DNA of 64,000 bases from Beijerinckia sp. 28-YEA-48. Lineage in GTDB: Bacteria; Pseudomonadota; Alphaproteobacteria; Rhizobiales; Beijerinckiaceae. Positions 1 through 9,381 of the stretch are shown here, piece after piece; within the stretch, counting starts at the first letter, position 1, and each line of letters begins with the position of its first letter. Under the pieces are notes generated by a model. The model worked only from the letters and a program-made list of their open reading frames with translations. It was not told the origin of the DNA and ran no database searches. A program made the translations under genes and the position numbers. The stretch is from contig NZ_FNSI01000001.1 in the NCBI RefSeq assembly GCF_900104955.1, positions 2,762,001-2,826,000 of the forward strand, read 5' to 3'.

Positions 1-1186
1 GAATGAACGTGTAGTTGAAGAACGGCGGCCCGACCGAAATCTTGTCGCCGGTGAGTGCTTCGAGCGCCAGCGGATAGAGCGTGCCGACGAAGACCGTGGC
101 GCAGCTCGTGGTCAACAGCAGGTTGTTGAACACCAGCGCGCCCTCACGCGAGATCGGCGCAAAAATGCCGCCCGCTTTCAACAACGGACCGCGCAGCGCG
201 AACAGCGCCAGCGAACCACCGATGAAGAAAACGAGGATAGCGAGGATGAATACGCCGCGCTGTGGATCAGTGGCGAAGGCATGGACCGACGTCAGCACGC
301 CGGAGCGCACGAGGAAGGTACCAAGCAGAGAGAGCGAGAAGGCGAGGATGGCGAGGAAGATCGTCCAGATTTTCAGCGCGTCGCGCTTCTCCATCACCGT
401 CGCCGAATGCAAGAGCGCGGTGCCGGCGAGCCACGGCATGAGCGAAGCGTTCTCGACCGGATCCCAGAACCAGAAGCCGCCCCAGCCCAAGGTGTAATAG
501 GCCCAGTAGGAGCCCATGGCGATGCCGAGCGTGAGGAAGATCCAGGCGGTCAAGGTCCACGGCCGCACATAGCGCGCCCATTGCGCGTCGATGCGGCCAT
601 TGATGAGCGCGGCGGCGGCGAACGAGAAGGTGATCGAGAAGCCGACATAGCCGAGGTAGAGCATCGGCGGATGGATGGCGAGGCCGGGGTCTTGCAGGAT
701 CGGATTGAGATCATTGCCCTCGGCCGGCGGCGGCAGCATGCGGGCGAAGGGATTGGACGTCAGCAGGATGAAGAGCAGGAAGGCGGCGCTGATCCAGCCT
801 TGCACCGCCAGGGTCGTCGCCAACAGATCCTGTGGCGTGCGCCGTCCTCCAACAGCGACAAGCGCGCCAAAGAAGGCGAGGATCAGCACCCACAGCAGCA
901 TCGAGCCTTCGTGATTGCCCCAGACCCCGGAGAATTTGTAAATCAGCGGCTTCTGCGAATGAGAATTCTGCACCACATTGGCGAGCGAAAAATCAGACGA
1001 CAGATAGGCCCATGTCAGCGCACCGAAGGCGATGGCGACAAGAACGAATTGGATGATCGCCGCTGACGGCGCCATGGCCATCAAAGCCGGATCATTCTTG
1101 CGGCTGCCCCAGAGCGGCAGAGTTCCCTGCACCAGCGCCAGCGCCAGCGCGAGAACGAGAGCGTAATGTCCGGTTTCGACGATCAT
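1..1186 (-). CDS. ccmF: Cytochrome c maturation heme lyase subunit CcmF (partial, N-terminal part)
   Basis: This is the N-terminal ~395 residues of CcmF, the integral membrane protein that, with CcmH, ligates heme to apocytochrome c on the periplasmic side. The protein starts MIVETGHYAL and shows repeated hydrophobic segments. It has the tryptophan-rich heme-handling stretch WGGFWFWDPVENAS, which is the WWD signature of the family. The ATG at 1186 lies 10 bases after the ccmE stop, so the genes are co-transcribed in the order ccmI-ccmE-ccmF. The rest of the gene (a full CcmF is about 650 residues) is beyond the left edge. The assignment is secure. Confidence 0.95.
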   Translation of the reverse strand, partial: MIVETGHYALVLALALALVQGTLPLWGSRKNDPALMAMAPSAAIIQFVLVAIAFGALTWAYLSSDFSLANVVQNSHSQKPLIYKFSGVWGNHEGSMLLWVLILAFFGALVAVGGRRTPQDLLATTLAVQGWISAAFLLFILLTSNPFARMLPPPAEGNDLNPILQDPGLAIHPPMLYLGYVGFSITFSFAAAALINGRIDAQWARYVRPWTLTAWIFLTLGIAMGSYWAYYTLGWGGFWFWDPVENASLMPWLAGTALLHSATVMEKRDALKIWTIFLAILAFSLSLLGTFLVRSGVLTSVHAFATDPQRGVFILAILVFFIGGSLALFALRGPLLKAGGIFAPISREGALVFNNLLLTTSCATVFVGTLYPLALEALTGDKISVGPPFFNYTFI

Positions 1187-1196
1187 CGCGACGTGC

Positions 1197-1649
1197 TCAC
1201 TTCTTCGCCTCGGCGCCGTTCGCCTGCCAATGGCCTTGTTTCTTCAAAGCATCGGCGACTTCGCGCGGCATATAGTTCTCGTCATGCTTGGCCAGTACGG
1301 AATCGGCGCGAAAGCTCGTCGGGCTCACCAGCACGCCCTCGGCGACGACACCCTGCCCTTCGCGAAACAGATCCGGCAACATGCCAGTGTAAGTCACGCT
1401 GATCTCGCGCTCCACATCGGCGACGACAAAGGTGACGGTGCGATTTTCGCCCTTCATGATCGAGCCCGCCTTGATCAAACCACCCAAGCGCATGCGCGTG
1501 CCAGGCGCCGGCGCCTTGGCGGCGATCTCGGCCGGCGAATAGAAAAAAACGATATTGTCGCGCAGAGCGAACATGGTGAGTCCTGCGGCGACAAAGAGGA
1601 CGCTGAGCGCGCTGCCGATCAACACCAGCCGGCGTTGCTTGCGGGTCAT
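1197..1649 (-). CDS. ccmE: Cytochrome c maturation heme chaperone CcmE
   Basis: CcmE is a periplasmic heme chaperone that binds heme covalently and passes it to CcmF. The 150-residue protein has the typical length, an N-terminal membrane anchor (about residues 7-27, after MTRKQRRL) and an OB-fold domain. The heme-binding motif [10 protein letters not shown] at about residues 119-128 contains the covalent His and the axial Tyr. It sits two bases downstream of the ccmI stop and directly upstream of ccmF, the usual Hyphomicrobiales order. Confidence 0.97.
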   Translation of the reverse strand: MTRKQRRLVLIGSALSVLFVAAGLTMFALRDNIVFFYSPAEIAAKAPAPGTRMRLGGLIKAGSIMKGENRTVTFVVADVEREISVTYTGMLPDLFREGQGVVAEGVLVSPTSFRADSVLAKHDENYMPREVADALKKQGHWQANGAEAKK

Positions 1650-1651
1650 GA

Positions 1652-2779
1652 TCAGCCTCCAAGTCCCAGTTCGCTTGCCAGGGCGTCGACGCGAGCCCGC
1701 CCTTCGCCATCGTCGGCCAGCGCCTTGCGCGCCTCAGCCAGCGCCGCACGGGCATCATCAGGCTGCTTCAAAACCATATAAGCCCTGATCAGCATCGCCC
1801 ACCCATTGCCGTCGCGCCCGTCCTTCGCCAGTTTGGCGGCCAGATTACCGACCATGGCACGAATGGCGCTGTCGCGCTCAGCCTCGGGCAGCGCGGCGAT
1901 CGCCTGCCCGGCTTCGCTGGCGGGGCGTGCATCGGCGGATGCTTCGGGCAATCCCAGTTCACGGATCCGGTCGCGCACGACGCCGGCCCATTCAGCATCG
2001 GCCGGTGCCTCAGCCACGAGCTTTGTCCAGATATCGCGGGCTTTTAGCTTGTCGCCCGCCTGGGCGGCAGAAAGGCCGATATAAAAACGCGCCTGCTGAA
2101 ACTGCGGCGCCAACGCCAACGCCCGTTCAAAGGCAGCCAAGGCCTCGGGTGTCACGTGGCCGTTCGCGGCAAAAACCAAGGCTTCGCCCAGTGAGGTCTC
2201 ACGCACCGGGGTCGCGCCGAGAACACGCAGCGCGTTGGCCCAGGCCTTGGCGGCGTCCTCGTAACGGCCCAAACGCAGATAGACCGGCGCGATCACTTCA
2301 TAGCCGCGGCCATCGTCCGGGTTCTTCGCCAAATGGGCTTCGATCTGGGCCACAGCCATCATGATGTCGGGCTGGCCCGGCGGCGCCTGACGGCGCGCTT
2401 CGAGCGGCAGGTCGGGAACCTCGGGATTGCCGATGCGTGCGTAAAGGCCGAGCGAAACGCCGCCGATGATGACGATGCTGGCCAGCGCCGCGACGCGCCG
2501 GCGCCAGGTAGCGGCAGAGGAAACAGTGGCTGCGGAGGTGGAAACAGTCCCCTCGCCTTTGGCCTCCGTGCGCATCAGACGACGGGCGGCTTCGGCACGC
2601 ATGGACTTGGCGTCAGCTTCACTGACAAGGCCACGCTGGAGGTCGGTGTCTATGCCGGCCAGCTCACTGCGATAAAAGGCGGTATCGCCATCGGATAGCG
2701 GCTGGCGCGCGCGCGATAGCGGCCACAAAACGCCGATAGCGGCAAGCCCGGTCAGAAGCGCGAAAACGACCCAGATCAT
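1652..2779 (-). CDS. ccmI: Cytochrome c biogenesis apocytochrome chaperone CcmI/CycH
   Basis: This protein (375 residues) begins [16 protein letters not shown], the first membrane helix. A short cytoplasmic segment follows with the heptad-like [17 protein letters not shown] stretch characteristic of CcmI. A second membrane helix is at about residues 93-112, and a C-terminal periplasmic TPR region contains repeated AxxxxxxAL patterns. CcmI holds apocytochrome c for the heme lyase. It is the first gene of the visible ccm operon and overlaps nothing. A gap of about 100 bases separates it from the upstream sensor kinase gene. Confidence 0.93.
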   Translation of the reverse strand: MIWVVFALLTGLAAIGVLWPLSRARQPLSDGDTAFYRSELAGIDTDLQRGLVSEADAKSMRAEAARRLMRTEAKGEGTVSTSAATVSSAATWRRRVAALASIVIIGGVSLGLYARIGNPEVPDLPLEARRQAPPGQPDIMMAVAQIEAHLAKNPDDGRGYEVIAPVYLRLGRYEDAAKAWANALRVLGATPVRETSLGEALVFAANGHVTPEALAAFERALALAPQFQQARFYIGLSAAQAGDKLKARDIWTKLVAEAPADAEWAGVVRDRIRELGLPEASADARPASEAGQAIAALPEAERDSAIRAMVGNLAAKLAKDGRDGNGWAMLIRAYMVLKQPDDARAALAEARKALADDGEGRARVDALASELGLGG

Positions 2780-2875
2780 GGCGCGGGTTCTGTCACGGCT
2801 TGATGGCGAATGAAAGCCGCCACAAAGTCACATCCGCATTATGTCCGTAGGAAGCCATCGCTCAAACTGGATGTT

Positions 2876-4240
2876 TCAGCCCGCAGGCAGGCGCAAAACT
2901 GCCCGTAATCCACCCATCGACGCCTCTTCCAGGCGCAAAGTGCCGCCATAGACCCTTGCCAGATCAGCAACGATGGAGAGGCCGAGGCCCGAGCCCGGCT
3001 TGGTCTCGTCCAGGCGGCGACCGCGCGCCATGGCCTCCTCCCGCCGTTCCGGCGGCAGGCCCGGCCCGTCGTCTTCGACGCTGACCTCGATAAATCCGTC
3101 CGCCAGCCGGCGGGCGCGCACGGCGACCTGGCTCGTCGCCCATTTGCCGGCATTGTCGATGAGATTGCCGGTCATGTCCTCGAAATCCTGCCGTTCGCCG
3201 CGAAAGCGCAGGCCGGGGGCGCCGTCGAAATCGAAATCGACGCGGGTGTGGAGCTTTTCGAAGGTGCGCATCAGGGCATCGAGGGAGGGTTCGATTTCGG
3301 TGATGGCGCCGATGACACTGGAGCGGGCGGCGAGCCGGGCGCGATCGAGATAATAGGTCACCTGGTCGCGCATCACCTCGACCTGTTCAAGCACTTTGCC
3401 ACCAAGCGGCGAAGCGTCCGTCGCCGCCTCGTTGGAAATAACGCTGAGCGGCGTCTTCAGCGCATGGGCGAGATTGCCGACCTGCGTGCGCGAGCGTTCC
3501 ACCACTTCGCGGTTGGAGGCGATGAGCAGGTTGAGCTCTCCGGCCAGGGGCGCCAGATCCTGTGGATAGGCGCCGGCGATCTTTTCCCCGTCGCCCCGGC
3601 GAATGGCCGCGACCTCGCCACTCAACAGACGCAAGGGCCGGAGGCCGAAGCGCACTTGCAGCGCCGTCGTGCCGACGAGCGCCAGGGCCAAGATGGCGAA
3701 GGCCAAGGCCAGGGTCAGGGTGAACTTACGAATCTCGAGAAGAACATCCTCGTTGGTGGCGGCCACCTGAACCAGATAGGTGCCGTCATCACCGACATCG
3801 ATGACCCGTTCGATCATGCGCAGATTGCGACCATCGGGGCCTTCGATATAGCCCTTGCGCAGGCCGGTCTGATCGGCACGCACGCCGATGTCGGCTAAGC
3901 GCGGCAGGCGCGAGGCGAAAAGCGAGCGCGACGCGCGCATCTGCGGCGTGGCGCCATCCATGCGCGTCACCTGCCAATACCAGCCCGAGCGGGTAAGTTC
4001 GAACAGGGGCTCGCCCAACTGACCAGGGCTTGTCGGCGCTTCATCGCCGCTCAGCGCCACATCGGCGACCAGAGCCTTCAGGTAGACCGACAGGCGATCG
4101 TCGAAAGCCTGCTCCGTCGTTTGCCGGAACGCGGCCACCAGGCCAGCGCCGGCGATCAGCAGAAGCAGGATGCTCCAGAAAGCAGCGGACAGAAAAAGGC
4201 GGGTCGGGATCGACAGCGCATCGCGGCGTAGCAGAGCCAT
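2876..4240 (-). CDS. Two-component sensor histidine kinase, PhoQ/FeuQ-like
   Basis: The 454-residue membrane kinase has a transmembrane helix at about residues 17-37, a periplasmic sensor loop of roughly 125 residues, a second helix at about 171-193, and a HAMP-like linker. The phospho-acceptor segment is LAHALKTPLSVI: the HALKTPL form, rather than HELRTPL, is typical of PhoQ/FeuQ kinases. The ATPase domain shows LIDNAGKW (N box), EDDGPGLP (G1) and GSGLGLSIV (G2). It lies 5 bases downstream of its response regulator. FeuQ-type systems sense cell-envelope or osmotic conditions in rhizobia; the stimulus here is inferred only. Confidence 0.9.
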   Translation of the reverse strand: MALLRRDALSIPTRLFLSAAFWSILLLLIAGAGLVAAFRQTTEQAFDDRLSVYLKALVADVALSGDEAPTSPGQLGEPLFELTRSGWYWQVTRMDGATPQMRASRSLFASRLPRLADIGVRADQTGLRKGYIEGPDGRNLRMIERVIDVGDDGTYLVQVAATNEDVLLEIRKFTLTLALAFAILALALVGTTALQVRFGLRPLRLLSGEVAAIRRGDGEKIAGAYPQDLAPLAGELNLLIASNREVVERSRTQVGNLAHALKTPLSVISNEAATDASPLGGKVLEQVEVMRDQVTYYLDRARLAARSSVIGAITEIEPSLDALMRTFEKLHTRVDFDFDGAPGLRFRGERQDFEDMTGNLIDNAGKWATSQVAVRARRLADGFIEVSVEDDGPGLPPERREEAMARGRRLDETKPGSGLGLSIVADLARVYGGTLRLEEASMGGLRAVLRLPAG

Positions 4241-4245
4241 CGCGC

Positions 4246-4941
4246 CTATCTGCTCGATTTGGCCGGAGAGGCCGGCGGCTCGCCCGGCGGCGCGATCAGA
4301 TAGCCCAGGCCACGGATCGTCTGCAGAACTTCGACGCCAAGCTTTTTGCGCAGACGGCCGACGAAGACCTCGATCGTGTTCGAGTCGCGATCGAAATCCT
4401 GATCGTAAAGATGTTCGACCAGTTCGGTGCGCGAAACGATGCGGCCGGCGTGATGCATCAGATAGGCGAGCAGCCGATATTCATGGGAGGTGAGCCGGAT
4501 CGGATTGCCATCAACGACCACCCGGCCCGCCTTGGTGTCGAGCCGCACCGGGCCGCAGACCAGTTCGCTGGTCGCATGGCCAGCGGCGCGGCGCACCAGA
4601 GCGCGCAGACGCGCCAGCACTTCCTCCATATGGAAGGGCTTGGCGACATAATCGTCAGCGCCGGCATCGAAGCCTTCGACCTTGTCGCTCCAGCGGTCGC
4701 GCGCGGTCAGCATCAGCACTGGTGTCTTGCGGCCAGCGGCGCGCCACTCTTCCAGAATGGTGATGCCATCCTTCTTCGGCAGGCCGATGTCGAGGATGAT
4801 CGCGTCATAGGGCTCGCTCTCGCCAAGGAAATGGCCTTCCTCGCCGTCGAACGTCGTGTCGACCGCATAGCCCGCCTGTTCCAGGGCGGCGACAAGCTGA
4901 CGATTCAGATCCTTGTCGTCCTCAATAACAAGCAGTCGCAA
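4246..4941 (-). CDS. OmpR/PhoB-family response regulator, partner of the adjacent kinase
   Basis: This DNA-binding response regulator has an N-terminal receiver domain (LVIEDDKDLN acidic pair, phosphorylated Asp in LDIGLPKKDG, conserved Lys in YVAKPF). A C-terminal winged helix ends in the TIRGLGYLI motif of the OmpR family. I chose the TTG at 4941 (231 residues, starting LRLLVIEDD) because GGAG lies 8 bases upstream and the receiver fold begins there. An alternative upstream start at 4992 would add 17 unlikely residues. It is cotranscribed with the kinase at 2876-4240 and is FeuP/PhoP-like. Confidence 0.92.
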   Translation of the reverse strand: MRLLVIEDDKDLNRQLVAALEQAGYAVDTTFDGEEGHFLGESEPYDAIILDIGLPKKDGITILEEWRAAGRKTPVLMLTARDRWSDKVEGFDAGADDYVAKPFHMEEVLARLRALVRRAAGHATSELVCGPVRLDTKAGRVVVDGNPIRLTSHEYRLLAYLMHHAGRIVSRTELVEHLYDQDFDRDSNTIEVFVGRLRKKLGVEVLQTIRGLGYLIAPPGEPPASPAKSSR

Positions 4942-5011
4942 CAGACCCGCTCCTTCATGGCGTTTTGCGGTTTGGCGTGATCCAACCAACAAAGACGCGT
5001 CAAAATAAAAT

Positions 5012-5030
5012 CCTAGGCAGATTACCTAGG
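5012..5030 (-). terminator. Probable rho-independent terminator
   Basis: CCTAGG arms at 5012-5017 and 5025-5030 form a short hairpin, followed on the minus strand by ATTTTATTTT. It overlaps the stop codon of the 5026-5349 gene and would end that transcript ahead of the response-regulator operon. Confidence 0.5.
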
Positions 5031-5349
5031 GCTGCGAAACCGGCAGCTGAGAAACCGGTTTGCCGTCGACGGCATCCAGATAGACGCGAACGACTTTTCC
5101 GTCACGACGCAGCAGCGCCAGCTCATATACGTATTTGTCGTCCCAGCGACAAAGGCGAGAGCGCAGCGGCTCGCCCCCGCCGTTGCGGGCGGCATTGCGT
5201 AGCATGGGAAAAGGATCGGCGAGCTTGCGCTCCTGCACGGCGGCGCGCGTCTCGGAGGGCGACAGACAGGTGTGCACAGCGCGCTCCGCTCCAAGGGCGG
5301 GCGGCGCGGACATATGACCCATCATTGCCAAAACGAGCAGGAGTTGCAT
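5026..5349 (-). CDS. Small secreted PepSY-like protein
   Basis: A 107-residue protein with an N-terminal signal peptide (MQLLLVLAMMGHMS, likely cleavage after ALGA). The C-terminal half, YVYELALLRRDGKVVRVYLDA and DGKPV, resembles a PepSY domain, a small fold found in periplasmic protease inhibitors and sensor proteins. Two cysteines (HTCLSP and SRLCRW) could form a disulfide. The ATG at 5349 is preferred over an upstream TTG because the signal peptide starts there. It lies next to a PhoQ-like two-component system on the same strand. PepSY proteins often accompany such systems, but a functional link is inferred. Confidence 0.75.
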   Translation of the reverse strand: MQLLLVLAMMGHMSAPPALGAERAVHTCLSPSETRAAVQERKLADPFPMLRNAARNGGGEPLRSRLCRWDDKYVYELALLRRDGKVVRVYLDAVDGKPVSQLPVSQP

Positions 5350-5577
5350 GGCCCGATCCTGCCTCAATTCCGCTGAACCCTAGATGAACTCCCCCATCAC
5401 CACAAGAAATTCAAGATGTTAGAGCAGTTCTTCGCCGACTCGCCTGCCAGATTTTGGACAAAGCCCGACGACATAGGGCGAATCACACGGGCGACGGCAA
5501 GAATCTTTGCCATCGAATCAAAGCCATTTGGCACCCACGCCCCCTCGGGCTACACACCGGGCAAGGAGTGCCTGTCG

Positions 5578-6318
5578 ATGAAATCCGCCCGCCTGCTGCT
5601 GGCCGCCCTGTGCGTGCTCTCGATCCCCACGTCCAGCGAAGCGCTCGTCGGCCCCTCGCAGGACGGTGGTGTGCTGGCCGCCCATACCGTGATGCTGCTG
5701 AAACGCTCGGGCAAAGCATCCGGTTTCTGCACCGGCGTGGTGCTGACGCGCGACATCATCCTCACCGCCGGCCATTGCGCCCATGGCGCCAGCGACCTCG
5801 CGGCCTATGTCAACGAAGGCGGCACTCCGGCGGTCATTCCCGCCAATGGCTCGGTGATCCATCCGGAATTTCGCGCCGATGCGGTCAAGACGCGGCAGCG
5901 CTCCATCGATCTGGCGCTCGTGCGCCTGTCGAAGCCGCTGCCGGCGTCGTTCTCCCCCATCCAATTGTCGTCCCGGCAGTCGGTCTCGGTCGGCGATACA
6001 TTCCGCATCGCCGGCTTTGGCCTGACGCGTGAAGGCGACGGACGTTCAGCGGGCACGTTGCGCAGCGGCGTCATCGCCGCGCGCGCGCCACTGTCGTCGA
6101 TCCTGCTCTGGGCCGAGGACCCACGACGCGGCGGCTTCGGCGCCTGCACAGGCGATTCCGGCGGCCCGATCTTTTCAGACGACGGCAGCGAAGTCGTCGC
6201 CATCACCGTCTGGTCGCGCGGCAGCGGCGGCAAACAGTGCGGTGAACTCACGCAAGGCGCGCTTGTCGGCCCACAGCGCGCTTGGATCAATGAAGCTATG
6301 ACCCGGTTGGCACGCTGA
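5578..6318 (+). CDS. Secreted trypsin-like serine protease (S1 family)
   Basis: This exported protease of 246 residues has a signal peptide at residues 1-22 (MKSARLLLAALCVLS). The full chymotrypsin-fold triad is visible: His in ILTAGHCAHG, Asp in SIDLALVRL and Ser in CTGDSGGPIF. The paired cysteines around the His and Ser loops are present. The start at 5578 is supported by AAGGAG 11 bases upstream and by the signal peptide; a longer open frame from 5416 lacks both. The isomerase-like gene begins two bases downstream of its stop, so both are probably transcribed together. The substrate is unknown. Confidence 0.88.
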   Translation: MKSARLLLAALCVLSIPTSSEALVGPSQDGGVLAAHTVMLLKRSGKASGFCTGVVLTRDIILTAGHCAHGASDLAAYVNEGGTPAVIPANGSVIHPEFRADAVKTRQRSIDLALVRLSKPLPASFSPIQLSSRQSVSVGDTFRIAGFGLTREGDGRSAGTLRSGVIAARAPLSSILLWAEDPRRGGFGACTGDSGGPIFSDDGSEVVAITVWSRGSGGKQCGELTQGALVGPQRAWINEAMTRLAR

Positions 6319-6320
6319 AT

Positions 6321-7148
6321 ATGAACACTGACTCAAACGACCTTTCCCTTGCGGCGCTGACCATTCTCGACGCCGGCCCCATCGGCCATGTGCGCGCTGC
6401 CGCAGAATCCGGTTTCACCTCGGTTGGCCTGCGCCTGCAGCCGCTACTGCCAACCGACCTGGCCGTGGTTGGCGACGCGAAAGCCATGGACGAACTGGTG
6501 CAGTTGATCGCCCAGACACGGATGCGCGTGCTGGAGGTCGGCGTTTTCCCGCTCAAGGCCGGCATGGACCTGGAAGCCCTCGGCCCGGTTCTCAGCTTCA
6601 GCCACAAGCTCGGCGCGCGCTATATCGTTTGCCCGGTGGAGGATGACGACAAGACCCGCCGCGTCGAAACCTTCGCGGCCTTGTGCGACTTTGCAGAATC
6701 CTGTGCGCTCGAAGTGCTGGTGGAATTCAACCCCTATAGCGCCTGCCGTTCATTGGGCGAGGCTTACGAGCTTGTCGATCGGGCCAAACGACCGAACGGC
6801 AAATTGCTTATCGATGCGTTTCACCTGTCGCGTTCAGGCGCGCATCCGCTTGATCTGCGTTCGGTGCCGAAGGAGCTGCTGGCGCTGGTGCATCTGTGCG
6901 ATGCTGAGCCGCTGCCGTCGACACCGCGCAGCGTCGATGATCTGCGGCGGGAGTCGCGCACCGCCCGTCTGTTGCCGGGCGAAGGCAGTTTGTGGCTCGA
7001 CGAACTGCTTGATGTCCTCCCTGCCGGGATCCCTCTTAGCATCGAGGCGCCAGCGGCCAAGAACGCGCACCTGCCAGCGACCGAGCGCGCCCGCCTCGCG
7101 CTGGCGGCAACACAGCGCCTGATGGCGCGACGCAACCAAGGCAAATAG
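6321..7148 (+). CDS. Sugar phosphate isomerase/epimerase-like TIM-barrel protein
   Basis: The 275-residue protein matches the xylose isomerase-like/AP endonuclease 2 TIM-barrel family. It shows alternating beta-alpha units, a metal-binding-type Glu in LVEFNPYSAC, LLIDAFHLSRSG, and a late LSIEAPA strand. Relatives isomerise or dehydrate sugars and inositol derivatives. The substrate cannot be read from the sequence. It follows the serine protease gene with two bases between them and ends about 180 bases before a Crp/Fnr regulator gene on the same strand. Confidence 0.8.
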   Translation: MNTDSNDLSLAALTILDAGPIGHVRAAAESGFTSVGLRLQPLLPTDLAVVGDAKAMDELVQLIAQTRMRVLEVGVFPLKAGMDLEALGPVLSFSHKLGARYIVCPVEDDDKTRRVETFAALCDFAESCALEVLVEFNPYSACRSLGEAYELVDRAKRPNGKLLIDAFHLSRSGAHPLDLRSVPKELLALVHLCDAEPLPSTPRSVDDLRRESRTARLLPGEGSLWLDELLDVLPAGIPLSIEAPAAKNAHLPATERARLALAATQRLMARRNQGK

Positions 7149-7325
7149 GGATAGGACGGGAGATCAAGGGCAAGCGGTTCAAGGATAATAGATTTTAGAA
7201 TTGTTCTGATTTCTGGCTTTCCCCTTGACCTTCCCGCCCGCGCCGACAAGGCTCGTCAGACGGTTTTGCTATCACCATATCTTCCGTCCACCATTGTCGA
7301 GACTGATGAAAGTGCCACGAGCCTG
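7149..7325 (+). other. Intergenic leader of the Crp/Fnr gene
   Basis: There is no gene in these 177 bases. An upstream TTG at 7266 keeps the Crp/Fnr frame open, but the added 20 residues look non-conserved, so I treat this stretch as the regulator's promoter and leader. I saw no convincing operator palindrome. Confidence 0.4.
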
Positions 7326-8033
7326 ATGTCCGCCCCCCTGCCTTCATTGCCCAAGGAAATGGAAGTTTTGCACCAGGTGCCGTTGTTTGCGGCGCTGCTG
7401 CCGGAAACTTTCGCGCGGCTGGCACAGGCGGCGCGGATCGAGCGGCATGCCAAGGGCGACATCATTTTCCGCCAGGGCGACGTCGCCCAATCGGCGATTG
7501 TCGTGGTGGATGGCTTCGTCAAAGTGTCGCGCCTGTCGGCCAATGGCGATGAAACGCTGATCCATATTTTTGGGCGTGGCGAAAGCGTCGGCGAATCCGC
7601 CGTTGTTGCCCGTGATCGTTATTCGACGACGGCGGAGGCCGTGGGCCCGGCTGTTGTCGTGCGCGTGCCTGGCGCGCTCTTCATCCAGATGGCGCGGGAA
7701 TTTCCCGACCTGGCCTTTGCTATTATCAACGAGGCGCAGGCCAAGGTCATCTCGCTGATGGATGAAATCGAAATCCTGAAAGTGCAGACCGCCGACCAGC
7801 GCGTGCTGCGCTTCCTCCTGTCGCTGTGTCCGCCCGACACCGACAGCTGCACCATGCGCCTGCCCTATACCAAGGGCGACATCGCCGCTTCGCTCGGCCT
7901 GAAGCAAGAGACGTTGTCGCGCTCCTTCGCGCGGCTGAAGACGATCGGCATTGAGATTGACGCCCGCCAGGTAACTGTCGCCAGCGTGCGCCGCGTCGAA
8001 GACGAGATCGCGCGGCTCAACCAGCTCGTGTGA
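7326..8033 (+). CDS. Crp/Fnr-family transcriptional regulator
   Basis: A cytoplasmic regulator of 235 residues. The N-terminal cyclic-nucleotide-type sensor domain contains ADIIFRQGD-like and GRGESVGESAVV segments, followed by a dimerisation helix. The C-terminal winged helix has TKGDIAASLGLKQETLSRSF, a typical Crp/Fnr recognition helix. It lacks the N-terminal four-cysteine cluster of true FNR, so an oxygen-sensing [4Fe-4S] role is unlikely. The start at 7326 (MSAPLPSLPK) is preferred over an upstream TTG at 7266. It is convergent with the thiolase gene, 14 bases apart. Confidence 0.88.
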   Translation: MSAPLPSLPKEMEVLHQVPLFAALLPETFARLAQAARIERHAKGDIIFRQGDVAQSAIVVVDGFVKVSRLSANGDETLIHIFGRGESVGESAVVARDRYSTTAEAVGPAVVVRVPGALFIQMAREFPDLAFAIINEAQAKVISLMDEIEILKVQTADQRVLRFLLSLCPPDTDSCTMRLPYTKGDIAASLGLKQETLSRSFARLKTIGIEIDARQVTVASVRRVEDEIARLNQLV

Positions 8034-8047
8034 TCAGCTCAAGTCCC

Positions 8048-9238
8048 TTAGTGCACACGCTCGATCGCAATCGCGGTGGCTTCGCCACCCCCGATGCACA
8101 AAGCCGCGACGCCGCGCTTGAGATCACGCGCCGCCAAAGCATGCAGCAGCGTAACGATTAAGCGAGCACCAGTGGCGCCAATCGGATGCCCGAGCGCGCA
8201 AGCACCGCCATTCACGTTCAGCCGATCGCGCGCGATACTGAGATCCTTGGCAGCGGCCATGGCGACGACAGCGAAGGCCTCGTTGATCTCGAAGAGATCG
8301 ACATCGTCGACCGACCAGCCGGTCTTATCGAGCAGTTTGCGGATCGCCGGAATCGGCGCTGTCGTATACCAGGCCGGCTCCTGGCTATGGGTGGCATGGG
8401 CCTTGATCTCGGCGAGGACAGACAGATGCAGGCGATCGGCTTGCGAGCGCCGCATCAAGATCAATGCCGCCGCGCCATCGGCATTGGCCGAGGCGCTTGC
8501 GGCGGTGATCGTGCCATCGGCACGAAACGCCGGCTTGAGCGTTGGAATCTTCTCCGGTGACACTTTCAGCGGATGTTCATCGGTATCGACAAGGCGATCA
8601 CCGCCCTTGCCAGGCACCGCCACGGGCGTGATCTCGGACTTGAACGCGCCGCTTTCAACCGCATGGCGCGCCCGCGTCAATGTCTCGGTGGCATAAGCGT
8701 CCTGGTCGGCGCGGGTAAATTGATAGGCCTGCACAGCGGCCTCGCCAAAGTCGCCCATCGGACGACCGCGCTCATAAGCATCTTCCAGCCCATCGAGCAT
8801 CATGTGATCGAAGATGCGATCGTGGCCGACGCGATAGCCGCTGCGGCCCTTGGCCAGGAGATACGGCGCGTTGGACATGGATTCCATGCCGCCAGCCAGC
8901 GCGATATTCGCCGATCCCGCCAGAATGAGATCATGCGCCAGCATGGTGGCCTTCATGCCGGAGCCGCAGACCTTGTTGATGGTCGTGGCGCCCACCTGAT
9001 CGGGCAGATGCGCGCTGCGAGCCGCCTGCCGCGCCGGCGCCTGCCCCTGGCCTGCGGGCAAAACGCAGCCCATCAGCACTTCGTCGATCTGATCTGGCGC
9101 CAATGTGGCGCGTTCGAGCGCAGCCTTGATGGCCTGGGCGCCCAGGGCAGGCGCTTCGACAGGCGACAAGTCGCCGAGAAAACGGCCAAGAGGCGTGCGC
9201 ACGGCGGAAACAATGACGACCGGATCGGACGCGGACAT
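8048..9238 (-). CDS. Acetyl-CoA acetyltransferase-type thiolase
   Basis: A 396-residue thiolase that condenses or cleaves acyl-CoA thioesters. The catalytic residues are visible: nucleophile Cys in INKVCGSGMK (about residue 90), the His in GHPIGATGAR and the second Cys in LCIGGGEATA. The length and the MESMSNAPYL loop fit biosynthetic acetoacetyl-CoA thiolases (AtoB/PhaA type). No phaB or other beta-oxidation gene is adjacent, so the pathway is open. GGAG lies just upstream of the ATG, and a palindromic AT-rich element precedes the gene (9303-9316). Confidence 0.92.
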   Translation of the reverse strand: MSASDPVVIVSAVRTPLGRFLGDLSPVEAPALGAQAIKAALERATLAPDQIDEVLMGCVLPAGQGQAPARQAARSAHLPDQVGATTINKVCGSGMKATMLAHDLILAGSANIALAGGMESMSNAPYLLAKGRSGYRVGHDRIFDHMMLDGLEDAYERGRPMGDFGEAAVQAYQFTRADQDAYATETLTRARHAVESGAFKSEITPVAVPGKGGDRLVDTDEHPLKVSPEKIPTLKPAFRADGTITAASASANADGAAALILMRRSQADRLHLSVLAEIKAHATHSQEPAWYTTAPIPAIRKLLDKTGWSVDDVDLFEINEAFAVVAMAAAKDLSIARDRLNVNGGACALGHPIGATGARLIVTLLHALAARDLKRGVAALCIGGGEATAIAIERVH

Positions 9239-9302
9239 GAGTTTTCTCCGTATTGCAATCGGCGACGCACGGAAGCCCCTTCCGGAACGCTGTTACTATT
9301 AA

Positions 9303-9316
9303 ATTATGGTCATAAT
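9303..9316 (-). promoter_or_regulatory. Palindromic operator-like element upstream of the thiolase gene
   Basis: ATTATG-GT-CATAAT is a 6+2+6 inverted repeat in a short AT-rich patch (TATAATATAATATG nearby) about 65 bases upstream of the thiolase start. The position and symmetry suit a repressor site or promoter. The regulator is unknown. Confidence 0.4.
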
Positions 9317-9381
9317 ATAATATGTCAAGCGTTGTGGATCGCGAGCCGTAACGCCACGTTCCGATTCAAATCCTGGAGGGT

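Noticed and set aside
281-1066. Rightward open frame of 261 codons opposite ccmF
   Set aside because: It is antisense to a clear CcmF; its Arg/Gly/Glu-rich product is typical of the complementary strand of GC-rich DNA.
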